DNA of 64,000 bases from NCBI RefSeq assembly GCF_007991635.1, contig NZ_BJYS01000020.1, positions 1 through 64,000 on the forward strand. Reading direction: 5' to 3'. The position numbers were made by a program, and so were the translations under genes. Positions 26,175 to 34,603 of the stretch are shown here, piece by piece. The stretch is from Adhaeribacter aerolatus. Its GTDB lineage: Bacteria; Bacteroidota; Bacteroidia; Cytophagales; Hymenobacteraceae. How positions within the stretch are numbered: position 1 is the first letter of the stretch; each line of letters starts with the position of its first letter. The notes under the pieces were generated by a model that was not told where the DNA came from, ran no database searches, and was given only the letters and a program-made list of their open reading frames with translations.

Positions 26175-26627
26175 TTAATCTGAACATACATTATTAGCGT
26201 GTCGAACCGTTAACTTCCACGAGTCATTTTTATTCATCCACACATTTGTATATCTCCGTTTCAGCTTTTTCCCGGCATTTGGGGCTCCTTTGGCCGGCGT
26301 AACTTCTTCGCTTCCCATTACTATCACCATGTCCTTAAAGAATAAAAATTTTTCTGGATACCTTTTAAAGGAGGTGTATCGAATAACCCCGCTTTTTATA
26401 AGACGAAGCAGTTCCGCCTTTTCATTCACTATTTTATTGGTGGGATGATTAACAGTTACCTCTTGGTCCATTAATTTGTCTAATGCTATCGCATCACCTT
26501 TATAAATAGCTTCTGCGTGAGCGAGATCAAGCTTTTCAATTTTCTGTTTGAGTGCATTATTTCCCTGTCCAAAAGCCACGGGATAAGAAAACAACAGCAT
26601 TAAAAATGTGAGTATGTACGGCTTCAT
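26175..26627 (-). CDS. NTF2-like (SnoaL/DUF4440-type) secreted protein
   Basis: A 150-residue protein with an N-terminal signal peptide (MKPYILTFLMLLFSYPVAFG) and a cone-shaped NTF2-like domain: KIEKLDLAHAEAIYKGDAIALDKLMDQEVTVNHPTNKIVNEKAELLRLIKSGVIRYTSFKRYP, then MVIVMGSEEV and YTNVWMNKNDSWKLTVRHANNV. This matches DUF4440/SnoaL-like proteins, whose roles range from enzymes to ligand binding; the substrate is unknown. Complete. It is part of the minus-strand accessory run and precedes the DHFR-like gene. Confidence 0.85.
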   Translation of the reverse strand: MKPYILTFLMLLFSYPVAFGQGNNALKQKIEKLDLAHAEAIYKGDAIALDKLMDQEVTVNHPTNKIVNEKAELLRLIKSGVIRYTSFKRYPEKFLFFKDMVIVMGSEEVTPAKGAPNAGKKLKRRYTNVWMNKNDSWKLTVRHANNVCSD

Positions 26628-26766
26628 AATAGATATAATTTAATACATGAAGGAAAACCAATTTTTTAATGCTGTTAAGATGAACTGAAGATTACCTCCA
26701 GCGGCTGGGCTATGGCACGCTTTAATGTGCTTTAGGTTTTGTTTGCAGATGGGTTTTTATCCTTTT

Positions 26767-27132
26767 TTACCTCAAATGGTACAAGTAAATAGCAAAATTT
26801 ATCATACCTCTTAATTCATCCTTATCTAGCTTATTATATTTAAGGAAATAATTTTCAGTCATTCCATTAATATCGAAATCAGCTAAGTCAGCATAGTTTG
26901 ATTTACTCTTGTTGAAATATTTTGATTTTGTAGTTTTAGATATTTCAGAATATAAGTCATTCTTTAATTCTCTAATGTATTTAACTCTTTCCTGGTTATA
27001 TTCACCCAATTCATAATATTTGAGTCGTCTTTTAATTTTCTTCTCAGCTTCTTTCTTATCAGAAAAGTCAAATTCGTAAGCTAAGTCTGTAAAACAGATG
27101 AAATTATATGACTGAGCGGATTCTTCTTTCAT
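26767..27132 (-). CDS. Orphan hypothetical protein
   Basis: A 121-residue, Lys/Tyr/Asp-rich protein with no signal peptide and no family I recognise. Predicted mostly helical, with charged segments EAEKKIKRRLKYYELGEYNQERVKYIRELKNDLYSEISK. The gene is markedly AT-rich (AAA, TAT, TTT codons), unlike the neighbouring housekeeping genes, which suggests recent acquisition. Just upstream on its strand is ATTAGTTGGCAGT, close to the GTTAGTTGGTATT that ends the attC-like site at 3.7 kb. Confidence 0.6.
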   Translation of the reverse strand: MKEESAQSYNFICFTDLAYEFDFSDKKEAEKKIKRRLKYYELGEYNQERVKYIRELKNDLYSEISKTTKSKYFNKSKSNYADLADFDINGMTENYFLKYNKLDKDELRGMINFAIYLYHLR

Positions 27133-27656
27133 TTTATCTTACTGCCAACTAATAGCTAAACAGAAATATTAGGTTTATTTGCAATATGGCTGGCATAAGT
27201 TCTGCTATATTTCCGGCAAAAACGGGCACATTTCAGATTTCTTCTTAACTTTTTATAGGATAGCTAATATATAGATATTTTGCAAATATCCGGCAAGCAG
27301 ATTAGTTTATTCCGGATTGGTGTTGTCCCGCGCTTTTGCCTGGTTTCTTCGCAGTAATCTTAATTACAAATATTAGCTTTCCGGGTTGTAACAGCAGCCA
27401 TAATCCTCCGAAATGGTTAAATAGGCTTATTTTATTTCTGATTGGCCCTTGCATCATGATTTAGGAAGAACCAAATTTCTGGATGTGACGGCTAAAATTT
27501 ACAAATTGTTATAACCCATATACTTACCAATATCTTGGGCCTTTGGGTGGGGAAGTAAAGAGGCTTAAATTATTAAAAGCTAACCTTTTCTGTTGAAAGC
27601 AGTATTAAAAATTATATATTCAGCTTTAAGGATAAAGGCCGGCCGCTGGAAAAAAC
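27133..27656. other. AT-rich intergenic region, no gene seen
   Basis: 524 bases between divergent genes. It has short AT-rich runs and no long open frame, hairpin-with-T-run or repeat that stands out, apart from the ATTAGTTGGCAGT motif at its left edge (27141-27153, minus strand). Confidence 0.5.
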
Positions 27657-27680
27657 ATGTATAGCTATTATTATAAAATT

Positions 27681-27866
27681 ATGAAAAATCTAAAGCCAAT
27701 TTTATCGCTTCTAATCGTATTAATTTCCTTTACCATGAGCAGTTGCGAACTGCTTGGCGATGTAATGGAGTTTACCATGTGGACTACCCTAATTGTGGTG
27801 GGTATAGTAATATTGCTAATTATGTGGATAGTGCGGAAAATACGCGGACCGCGCAATCGGTATTAA
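27681..27866 (+). CDS. Small membrane lipoprotein
   Basis: A 61-residue protein from ATG 27681 (a longer reading from 27657 is less likely because it adds YSYYYK before the signal). Signal peptide MKNLKPILSLLIVLISFTMSSC with lipidation at Cys22, then a short linker (ELLGDVMEFTMW) and a membrane helix (TTLIVVGIVILLIMWIV) ending in a basic tail RKIRGPRNRY. It would be anchored in the membrane twice. Function unknown. It is followed directly by a terminator. Confidence 0.7.
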   Translation: MKNLKPILSLLIVLISFTMSSCELLGDVMEFTMWTTLIVVGIVILLIMWIVRKIRGPRNRY

Positions 27867-27901
27867 GCCAGGCAAGATTATTAATAGCCAAATAATTAAA
27901 T

Positions 27902-27936
27902 AAAAAAGGGTAGCTTATACAGAGCTACCCTTTTCT
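27902..27936. terminator. Bidirectional terminator between convergent genes
   Basis: AAAAGGGTAGCT and AGCTACCCTTTT form a 12-bp stem with a seven-base loop, with A-run and T-run on the two sides. It serves the small lipoprotein gene on the plus strand and the hydroxylase gene on the minus strand. Confidence 0.85.
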
Positions 27937-27958
27937 ATTATCACTAACTTATCTGTTA

Positions 27959-28567
27959 TTACTTGTTCCGTTCCGGCATGGTGCCCAGCAGCCAATCCCA
28001 CAGAGGCGAAGATACGCCAAAGGCGCGTTCATCGTCTTTGTAATGATGGATGCTATGGTGAACCCATAGAATTTTCAGGAAGTTTTTAGGTGGCGCGAAC
28101 GCATGTACCGCGTAATGCACAAACAGGTAAACGGCATAACCAAATAAAAGCCCCGATACAATACCAAACACAAACTGCCCGAATATCAGCTTAAAAACAA
28201 AGAAAAACATAGAGGCAATAAACAGGCTCATGATAGGTGGCATGGCCAAACGCTCTTTGTCTTTGGGGTACTCGTGGTGATTGCCATGAAAGGTATACTG
28301 AATATTTTTCTTCAGGTCCGTATTCGTATCCATGTGAAACAGGTACCGGTGGGCGATGTACTCTATAAATGTAAAAATAAACCAGCCCAGAAAGAATAAC
28401 CCGATAGCTGATAAAACAGTGATAAAGCCGTGAATGTAGCCATAAGTAATAAGACCGATGGCAATAATAATAAAGATGGAAATAGGTACTGCAATGTGCG
28501 TACGCGTTAGTTTTTCCAAAAGCGGGTTCTGGAAAAGTTGGGCGGTGCCTTTGTGATTAGGTTTCAT
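27959..28567 (-). CDS. Fatty acid hydroxylase / sterol desaturase family protein
   Basis: A 202-residue integral membrane di-iron oxygenase. The histidine boxes are visible: HRYLFH (73-78), HGNHH (94-98), HYAVH (about 151-155) and HHSIHH (about 170-175), which bind the two irons. Membrane helices at about 26-48 and 50-72, plus 110-145. The family hydroxylates acyl chains, e.g. 2- or 3-hydroxylation of membrane sphingolipids or fatty acids, or desaturates carotenoids or sterols. The substrate is not known; lipid or carotenoid hydroxylation are both possible in Cytophagales. A TAAGTTTG box lies about 30 bases upstream. Confidence 0.9.
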   Translation of the reverse strand: MKPNHKGTAQLFQNPLLEKLTRTHIAVPISIFIIIAIGLITYGYIHGFITVLSAIGLFFLGWFIFTFIEYIAHRYLFHMDTNTDLKKNIQYTFHGNHHEYPKDKERLAMPPIMSLFIASMFFFVFKLIFGQFVFGIVSGLLFGYAVYLFVHYAVHAFAPPKNFLKILWVHHSIHHYKDDERAFGVSSPLWDWLLGTMPERNK

Positions 28568-28598
28568 AGTTGTTTTTTTTAGGTCATTAAATTTTCGG

Positions 28599-28606
28599 CA
28601 AACTTA
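28599..28606 (-). promoter_or_regulatory. TAnnTTTG promoter box upstream of the hydroxylase gene
   Basis: TAAGTTTG on the minus strand, about 30 bases before the start codon at 28567; matches the Bacteroidota -7 consensus. Confidence 0.4.
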
Positions 28607-28671
28607 ACACATTATTCATAAATAGCCTGCCGCTATGCTGCTATAACCCGTTCTGCCCGCCTTCTCTGGTT

Positions 28672-29205
28672 TCAACACATGGTCTCTAACCGCGCAATCA
28701 GGCGGCAAAGGTCGGTTACATCACGCTCCCGGGTCAGGTTCTGATAGGTTATGTGAGCCGCTCCATAAAACTGAATTCGGTTAGCCAGGGTTACAGTTAA
28801 AAATTCTTTTACCTCTTCGTTGCTTTTACCGGCTACCAAAGGCCGGTGCTCCCGGCCGTGCCCTGTAAGGCGCTCCAGCAACACATCCACGGGCACCTTT
28901 AGGTAAACGGTTGTGCCCTGCCGGTTCATAAAATCCATGCTGCCATGGAAACAGGGCGCACCGCCCCCGGTGGCTATTACACTACCCGGAGCTTCTTCGG
29001 TTAATGCCCGCAGAGCGCTTGCCTCGGCCTGTCGGAAATATACTTCGCCTCGTGTAGCGAATATTTCGCGTATGGGTACACCTTCTTTTTCTTCCAGGTA
29101 ATCGTCCAGATCATGAAAAGGCACCTCTAAAGTAGCAGCCAATTTTCGGCCAATAGTTGACTTACCGGCACCCGGCATACCTACTAAAAATATGGGTCGG
29201 CTCAT
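28672..29205 (-). CDS. aroK: Shikimate kinase
   Basis: A 177-residue P-loop kinase that phosphorylates shikimate at O3 with ATP, the fifth step of the shikimate (chorismate) pathway. Walker A GMPGAGKST (9-17), shikimate-binding DLDDYLEEKEG (about 32-42) and ATGGGAP (about 78-84) match aroK; the lid region GREHRPLV follows. Length is normal. Cytoplasmic. Starts at ATG 29205 and stands alone. Confidence 0.95.
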   Translation of the reverse strand: MSRPIFLVGMPGAGKSTIGRKLAATLEVPFHDLDDYLEEKEGVPIREIFATRGEVYFRQAEASALRALTEEAPGSVIATGGGAPCFHGSMDFMNRQGTTVYLKVPVDVLLERLTGHGREHRPLVAGKSNEEVKEFLTVTLANRIQFYGAAHITYQNLTRERDVTDLCRLIARLETMC

Positions 29206-29358
29206 TTTATGTACAGTTAAACGAATATTTGTAGTATTTAGATTTTAAAAATTATAATTTAAGTAAGAAACACTGATTACTAGGTATTTATGCGGAAGAA
29301 TTATCAGCAGGTTTGCCGGAAGAGGTAATATTTAACGGGCTAAAAGCCCAAGCCGGTT

Positions 29359-30417
29359 TTACAATTTTACCCGTGGGTCTATCAGGGCATATAATACATC
29401 TACCAGGATATTAATCAGCACAAATAAAAATGCAATAAATAAAGTTGCGCCCATTACTACCGGAAAATCCAGGTTCTCGACGGCGTGAATGGTAACCGCA
29501 CCAATGCCCTTCCAATTAAAAATATACTCAATAAAAAAAGCCCCGGCCATGAGCGAAGCCAGCCAACCCGAAACGGCCGTTATTACCGGGTTTAACGCAT
29601 TTTTGAGGCCGTGCCCCATTACCACCCGATAACCCGGCAAGCCCTTGGCCCTAGCCGTACGTATATAATCCTGTGAAAGCACCTCGATCATAGAGCTCCG
29701 GGTAAGCTGGGTAATTACCGCCAGGGGCCGGATACCCAAGGCCACCGCCGGCAAAATTAAATTACGCAACACCAGGTGCTTGCCCGTAAAAGCATCTATT
29801 TCGTACAACTGACCGGTTAAACTCAGGCCGGTTAAGTGGCTCCAGTAAAAACCAAAGGTGATGGCAATTATTATAGCGGCCACAAACGAAGGCACCGAAA
29901 TACCCAGTACTGAAGTAGAAATAAGCAGATGGTCGAGGAAGCCATGGGGCTTTAGCGCCGCGATTACGCCAAACGAAATGCCTAACCCGGTAGCTATAAG
30001 CATAGCCGCCCCGGCCAGCCACAAAGTACCGGTCAGGTGATCGAGCAGAATAGCGGTTACTTTTTTATTGCTCTGGAAGGACCGACGCAAATAAGGCGTT
30101 TTGAGCACCAGCACATTCTCTCCTACCTGCAGCAGCGGCGTGTAGTTGTATTTCTCTTGGTTGGCAGGTGTGGCTTCGTGCACCGAAACCGGCGAAATAT
30201 CATTCAGGTAAAAAGATAATTGTTCGGGTAAGGGTTTATCCAGGCCCAGTTCAGCCGAGATGGCTTCGCGGGTAGCTAAATCGCTGCGCTGCCCGGCGAG
30301 CAAGGCTACTGGGTCGCCGGGCAATACGTTAAACAGAAAGAAAATGGCTACTACTACCCCCAGCAAAATGAGCACACCGTGCCCCAAGCGGTTGAGCAGA
30401 AAGCCAATTATTCTCAT
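29359..30417 (-). CDS. ABC transporter permease (DppB/OppB type)
   Basis: About 352 residues from ATG 30417, which overlaps the stop of the upstream DoxX gene as ATGA, so it is translationally coupled; a longer reading would start inside that gene. The N-terminus (FLLNRLGHGVLILLGVVVAIFFLFNVLPGDPVALLAGQ) and the EAA-type loop (DYIRTARAKGLPGYRVVMGHGLKNALNPVITAVSG) are those of DppB/OppB permeases with six helices. It transports oligopeptides or nickel in a complex with a second permease, ATPases and a binding protein, none of which is seen here. Partner identity and substrate remain open. Confidence 0.9.
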   Translation of the reverse strand: MRIIGFLLNRLGHGVLILLGVVVAIFFLFNVLPGDPVALLAGQRSDLATREAISAELGLDKPLPEQLSFYLNDISPVSVHEATPANQEKYNYTPLLQVGENVLVLKTPYLRRSFQSNKKVTAILLDHLTGTLWLAGAAMLIATGLGISFGVIAALKPHGFLDHLLISTSVLGISVPSFVAAIIIAITFGFYWSHLTGLSLTGQLYEIDAFTGKHLVLRNLILPAVALGIRPLAVITQLTRSSMIEVLSQDYIRTARAKGLPGYRVVMGHGLKNALNPVITAVSGWLASLMAGAFFIEYIFNWKGIGAVTIHAVENLDFPVVMGATLFIAFLFVLINILVDVLYALIDPRVKL

Positions 30418-31514
30418 AACAATGCCTGTACGGTTTGCAGATCGGGCACGTCGTTGTGGTGCCACTTGCCTACTACTACGCCGTTTTTCAGGAGCATAAT
30501 GCCCGGATTAGCCCGAATCATGGTTTTAAGCACAGTACCATCGGCAAAATAGTACGGCGCGGCCAGGTTTACTTCGTGCCGGAACACATCAAAATCGTGA
30601 CCGCTGCTGGAGGTTAGTACCATGGGTTCTATTTTCTTGGCCGTAACTTTTTCAGCTCCGTTAATCAGGTTACTAATTTCGTTAAAGCTTTCGGGGTGCG
30701 ACTTTCGTACATCCTGCACAATAATGAGTAATTTATTCCCCTGGAATACCTGCTGGGTAAAATCGCCACTGTCGTTCCAGACGTTAAAATCGGTTATTTT
30801 GGGTCCGGCCTCAGGATTCAGGGCTACCATTTGTTTAAACTTAAAGGTAGTATCGGTTGGGTAGGTGGTAAACTCCTGGGTTTCCCCATTTTTTTCCATA
30901 ATGTATTTGTACTTCAGTTGCGCCGAAGGCTTCATCAGTGCCGGAATATTATTGCCTACTTTATACGCCCGGAAATCGATAAAAGGCTCGTGCAGGTAAG
31001 CGTAAATACCAATGCCAAACGCAATAATAGCTGTTATGGCTACGGCCCAGCCAGCCGTAGCTTCGCGGCCGGGTTTGGGCAGGTAACGCTGCGTAACCAG
31101 TAAAATCAGGATCATGACCAGCAGCACCACGTCTTTCGTAAACGACTGCCACGGGGTAAGCTTAATGGCATCGCCAAAGCAACCGCAATCGGTTACTTTG
31201 TTAAAGTAAGCGGAGTAGAACGTAAGGAAAGTAAAGAACACAATAATCACGAGCAGACTTACCAACACCTGCCGCAAGCGCCACCGGAGCAGCAAAGCTA
31301 CGCCCAATATTATTTCGAGCGCGCTCAGAAAAATAGATAAATATAACGCATACGGCTCCAGCGCTAAGAATATTGGCGAGAAATCGGTAGCAAAAACTTC
31401 AAAATATTCTTCGAGCTTAATGGCCGTACCCACCGGGTCATTTATTTTTATCAGGCCCGAAAAAATAAACAGACCTCCTACCAACAGCCAGCAAATTCTG
31501 CTAATGAGTTTCAT
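30414..31514 (-). CDS. BT_3928-family DoxX-type membrane protein with periplasmic/thioredoxin-like tail
   Basis: A 366-residue protein: four membrane helices of the DoxX/MauE type (about 1-140: RICWLLVGGLFIFSGLIKINDPVGTAIKLEEYFE, YSAYFNKVTDCGCFGDAIKL with a CGC pair), a fifth at about 150-170, then a soluble domain (about 175-366) with strands VWNDSGDFTQQVFQGNKLLIIVQDVRKS and LKNGVVVGKWHHNDVP that resemble a thioredoxin-like fold. This layout is the BT_3928 family, usually found beside DUF1599 in Bacteroidota, as here. Overlaps the DUF1599 gene by 14 bases and the permease gene by the ATGA. Redox or membrane role is inferred. Confidence 0.85.
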   Translation of the reverse strand: MKLISRICWLLVGGLFIFSGLIKINDPVGTAIKLEEYFEVFATDFSPIFLALEPYALYLSIFLSALEIILGVALLLRWRLRQVLVSLLVIIVFFTFLTFYSAYFNKVTDCGCFGDAIKLTPWQSFTKDVVLLVMILILLVTQRYLPKPGREATAGWAVAITAIIAFGIGIYAYLHEPFIDFRAYKVGNNIPALMKPSAQLKYKYIMEKNGETQEFTTYPTDTTFKFKQMVALNPEAGPKITDFNVWNDSGDFTQQVFQGNKLLIIVQDVRKSHPESFNEISNLINGAEKVTAKKIEPMVLTSSSGHDFDVFRHEVNLAAPYYFADGTVLKTMIRANPGIMLLKNGVVVGKWHHNDVPDLQTVQALL

Positions 31515-32058
31515 TTGTTGCGAAATTTAATTTTATCAGAACAAAAACAGCGTAGTTAATCATATCGCGGTAATTGGCTTCCACCCCTTCCGAGATCAGG
31601 GTTTGTCCCTGGTTATCTTCTATCTGTTTGGTCCGGTACAGTTTCATTAAAATAATATCGGTAATAGAGCTAATGCGCATGTCGCGCCAGGCTTCGCCGT
31701 AATCGTGATTTTTATTCAGTAGCAGTTCAATATTCTCCGCAATTTCCCGGTCGTACATATTTTCCACTTCCGAAGCCGGAATTTCCAGCTCTTCCCGGCC
31801 CTGCAATTTAAGTTGCATCAAAGCAATTACGCAGTAGTTTACAATACCCACAAACTCCGAAGTAATGTCTTCGTCTACTTTCTGTACGCCCTTTTCCTGG
31901 ATGGATCGGATGCGCTGGGCTTTGATAAAAATCTGGTCAGTGATGGAGGGCAGGCGCAAAATACGCCAGGCCGTTCCGTAGTCACGGGTTTTTTTGATAA
32001 AAATTTCTTTACACGCTTTTATAACCCGATTATATTCCTGGAGAGTTTGATTAATCAA
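31501..32058 (-). CDS. DUF1599 protein (duplicated nucleotide-binding-like repeat)
   Basis: A 185-residue protein with two related halves, each with the motif DYGTAWRILRLPSITDQIFIKAQRIRSIQE (about 23-53) and DYGEAWRDMRISSITDIILMKLYRTKQIED (about 118-148); each is followed by a segment FVGIVNYCVIALMQLKL / YRDMINYAVFVLIKLNF. The duplication is clear. The family is conserved in Bacteroidota; its biochemical activity is unknown. The start is a TTG (32058); no ATG is available. Divergent from folP by only 32 bases; overlaps the DoxX gene by 14 bases. Confidence 0.88.
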   Translation of the reverse strand: MINQTLQEYNRVIKACKEIFIKKTRDYGTAWRILRLPSITDQIFIKAQRIRSIQEKGVQKVDEDITSEFVGIVNYCVIALMQLKLQGREELEIPASEVENMYDREIAENIELLLNKNHDYGEAWRDMRISSITDIILMKLYRTKQIEDNQGQTLISEGVEANYRDMINYAVFVLIKLNFATNETH

Positions 32059-32090
32059 TTTTTTGGCGTTATTTTAAAGGAAAATGCGAA

Positions 32091-32963
32091 TTGTACCCTG
32101 TTTTGAAAGCGAAAGATACAGTTTTTTATAAAAAGAGTACGCTTAATGCCGGCGGAAAAATAGTTTCGCTGGCCAGCCCGGTAGTAATGGGAATCTTAAA
32201 TATTACGCCGGATTCTTTTTTTGACGGAGGCCAATATACCACCTTCGAAAACTATCTGGCGCGGGCCGAAAAAATGCTGGAAGAAGGGGCTACCATTCTC
32301 GATATTGGGGGGTATTCGAGCCGGCCGGGGGCAGTTGATATTGCGCCGGACGAAGAACAAGCGCGGGTAGTACCGGCCATAAAAGCCATTAAGCAGGCTT
32401 TTCCGGATTGTCTGATTTCGATTGATACGTTCCGGGCGCAGGTAGCCGAAGCGGCCGTAAATGCCGGGGCCGATATTATAAACGATATTTCGGGGGGTGA
32501 ATTGGATGCGGCCATGTTCGAAACAGCCGGCCGGCTGCGGGTTCCGTATATTTTAATGCACATGCGCGGAAATCCGCAAACCATGAACCAACTTACCCAG
32601 TATGAAGATATAATACAGGAGTTGGTCCATTACTTTGAACAGAAAACAGCCGCCCTGTATGCATTGGGCCTGACCAATATAATATTAGACCCAGGCTTTG
32701 GTTTTGCCAAAACCATCGATCAGAATTTTGAAGTACTGCGCCGCCTGGATGATCTGAAAATAATGGGCTTGCCCATTCTGGCAGGTTTGTCGCGTAAGTC
32801 GATGACCTATAAAACGTTGAACATACCCGCCTCGGAAGCTTTGGCCGGCACCATTGCCTTAAATACTATTGCTTTAATGCATGGCGCCAATATTCTGCGG
32901 GTGCACGACGTTAAGGAAGCTGTGCAGACCATTAAGTTAATTAAAAAAAGTGTGACCCTTTGA
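32091..32963 (+). CDS. folP: Dihydropteroate synthase
   Basis: About 290 residues; condenses 6-hydroxymethyl-7,8-dihydropterin pyrophosphate with p-aminobenzoate, the sulfonamide target of folate synthesis. TIM-barrel motifs: VVMGILNITPDSFFDGGQY (32-50), ILDIGGYSSRPGA, IDTFRAQVAEAAVNAGADIINDISGGE, LDPGFGFAKT and GLSRKSM. The start is TTG at 32091 or a nearer TTG at 32103 (MKAKDTVFYKK), since the only upstream ATG is out of frame. It overlaps dacA by four bases (TTGA). Confidence 0.95.
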   Translation: MYPVLKAKDTVFYKKSTLNAGGKIVSLASPVVMGILNITPDSFFDGGQYTTFENYLARAEKMLEEGATILDIGGYSSRPGAVDIAPDEEQARVVPAIKAIKQAFPDCLISIDTFRAQVAEAAVNAGADIINDISGGELDAAMFETAGRLRVPYILMHMRGNPQTMNQLTQYEDIIQELVHYFEQKTAALYALGLTNIILDPGFGFAKTIDQNFEVLRRLDDLKIMGLPILAGLSRKSMTYKTLNIPASEALAGTIALNTIALMHGANILRVHDVKEAVQTIKLIKKSVTL

Positions 32964-33796
32964 CGCTGTTGTTTACCATAGGTTTTTTGGATATAGACTG
33001 GCTGGACGTAGTAGACGTTTTGCTGGTTACCATCCTATTGTATCAATTGTACAAAGTATTAACCGGCAGTGTTGCGTTAAAAATATTTGTCGGCTTCCTT
33101 TCTATTTACCTGCTCTACCTGGTAGTAAAAGCCTTGGGCATGGAACTGCTCACCATTATTCTGGGGCAGTTTATGGGCGTGGGTGTGCTGGCCGCCATTA
33201 TTTTGTTTCAGCAGGAAATCAGGCGCTTTTTGCTGATGATTGGTAAAACCACGGCTTTCGACAACGACAAGTTTTTTAAAGGTTTTCCGTGGCGCAAAAA
33301 CGACAATGGCAATCGGCTTAACTTAACGCCTTTTATCGAAGCGGCTAAATCGCTGGCCGGTAAAAACACGGGGGCGCTTATTGTATTTGCGCTTAGCTCC
33401 GAATTAAAAATGTACGCCGAATCGGGCGATTTAATTGATGCAGTTATTTCTAAGCGCTTGCTGCTTTCAATTTTTAACAAGAACAGCCCGCTGCACGATG
33501 GCGCCGTTATTATTGCGGATGGCCGGATTAAAGCCGCCCGCTGTATTTTACCCGTTACCGACAGCAAAGACGTGCCAGCCTCGATGGGTCTGCGGCACCG
33601 CGCCGCTATTGGCCTGACGGAAGTAACCGATAGTGTGGTATTGGTAGTTTCGGAAGAAACCGGGCAAATATCGCTGGTGCGGAACGGGCAGGTTTTCCGC
33701 AATCTGGCAGCCGCCGATTTGCGTTCGCGGTTAAACCATTTTCTTTTCGATATCGAACCGAAGGTACACACCGAAAAATCCGTTTCGGCGGCCTAG
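32960..33796 (+). CDS. dacA: Diadenylate cyclase CdaA (c-di-AMP synthase)
   Basis: A 278-residue membrane enzyme that makes cyclic di-AMP from two ATP. Three N-terminal membrane helices (about 14-85) precede the DAC domain (about 120-245) with the catalytic DGA (180-182) and RHR (212-214). The start is TTG at 32960 overlapping the folP stop, so translational coupling is likely. The folP-dacA pairing recurs in Bacteroidota and may let one transcript link folate synthesis and the second messenger. Full-length. Confidence 0.95.
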   Translation: MTLLFTIGFLDIDWLDVVDVLLVTILLYQLYKVLTGSVALKIFVGFLSIYLLYLVVKALGMELLTIILGQFMGVGVLAAIILFQQEIRRFLLMIGKTTAFDNDKFFKGFPWRKNDNGNRLNLTPFIEAAKSLAGKNTGALIVFALSSELKMYAESGDLIDAVISKRLLLSIFNKNSPLHDGAVIIADGRIKAARCILPVTDSKDVPASMGLRHRAAIGLTEVTDSVVLVVSEETGQISLVRNGQVFRNLAAADLRSRLNHFLFDIEPKVHTEKSVSAA

Positions 33797-33798
33797 CT

Positions 33799-34182
33799 TT
33801 AGTCCGGCCGAATTAATTTTAGCCAGTTGCGGGCCGCTTCTTCTTCGTCGAAATAATGCACCTGGATAACACCCTCGCGCACTACCCGGCGATTAGCGGT
33901 TTCTACGCTTAACTTACCAAAGAAATCTTCGGGTATAATAAAGGCCATGTGCCGGAGTCCAACCCGCTTGGCTTCCGGGTACCAAACATCATCAATCCAG
34001 CGTTGATTTTCCTGTACCATTACTTTCAAATCGCGGGTATCTATCAGGGCTTTGGTTATGCCGGTTTCTTTTACTAATTCCAGGGTTTTGTTACAGCGTC
34101 GCTTAAACTCCTCCGGCTTCATAAAGTCGTCGAAGATCGCCACCAAAGCGCCCAGCTGCCGATCTACGTAATTCGTCTGCAT
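33799..34182 (-). CDS. SpoIIAA-like/STAS-type hypothetical protein
   Basis: A 127-residue soluble protein that resembles the SpoIIAA-like family: a beta-alpha pattern with GALVAIFDDFMKPEEFKRRCNKTLELVKETGITKALIDTRDLKVMVQENQRWIDDVWYPEAKRVGLRHMAFIIPEDFFGKLSVETANRRVVREGVIQVHYFDEEEAARNWL. Such proteins bind lipids or regulate signalling but this one has no defined role. Convergent with dacA: only two bases separate the two stop codons. Confidence 0.7.
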   Translation of the reverse strand: MQTNYVDRQLGALVAIFDDFMKPEEFKRRCNKTLELVKETGITKALIDTRDLKVMVQENQRWIDDVWYPEAKRVGLRHMAFIIPEDFFGKLSVETANRRVVREGVIQVHYFDEEEAARNWLKLIRPD

Positions 34183-34603
34183 TCTTTTTCGACTTTATGT
34201 AAATACAATATACGTATAGAAATAATATGTATAACGTAAATCATCCGGATTAATCTAAATAAATATTCAAAATATTATTAGAATAATCACATAACAAAAT
34301 CCCCTTTATTAGAAACAAAGATGTAGCTATTTTGTTATGGTGGAAATTAATATAGTAAAACCAGAATCTTTCAGAGCAAGACTAGCCGAATGGTTTAAGC
34401 AATATCCATTACCGGGGCTAAGTGCTGATGGATAGTTCAGCACATACAGCCAAAATCAGGCGGGTTTCATTTGGTTAGGCAGGAATGGGGTGCTTTGGGA
34501 TAAATTCCTTTTTCTGGCAAGCCAATAATCATGCTGGGACTTAAGGCCCAAAAGAGCTAGGGAAATCTGTTTTTTAAGACAAATCGGATTTACCAGAAGT
34601 AGC
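34183..34603. other. AT-rich intergenic region
   Basis: 421 bases. It is AT-rich to 34330, with a short plus-strand frame of 32 codons at 34337-34435 (MVEINIVKPESF) that lacks context, and a short unclear segment 34440-34603 before the transporter gene's stop. No hairpin stands out. Confidence 0.45.

Noticed and set aside
34337-34435. 32-codon plus-strand frame (MVEINIVKPESF...)
   Set aside because: Too short, AT-rich background, no promoter, ribosome-binding or conserved motif in support.
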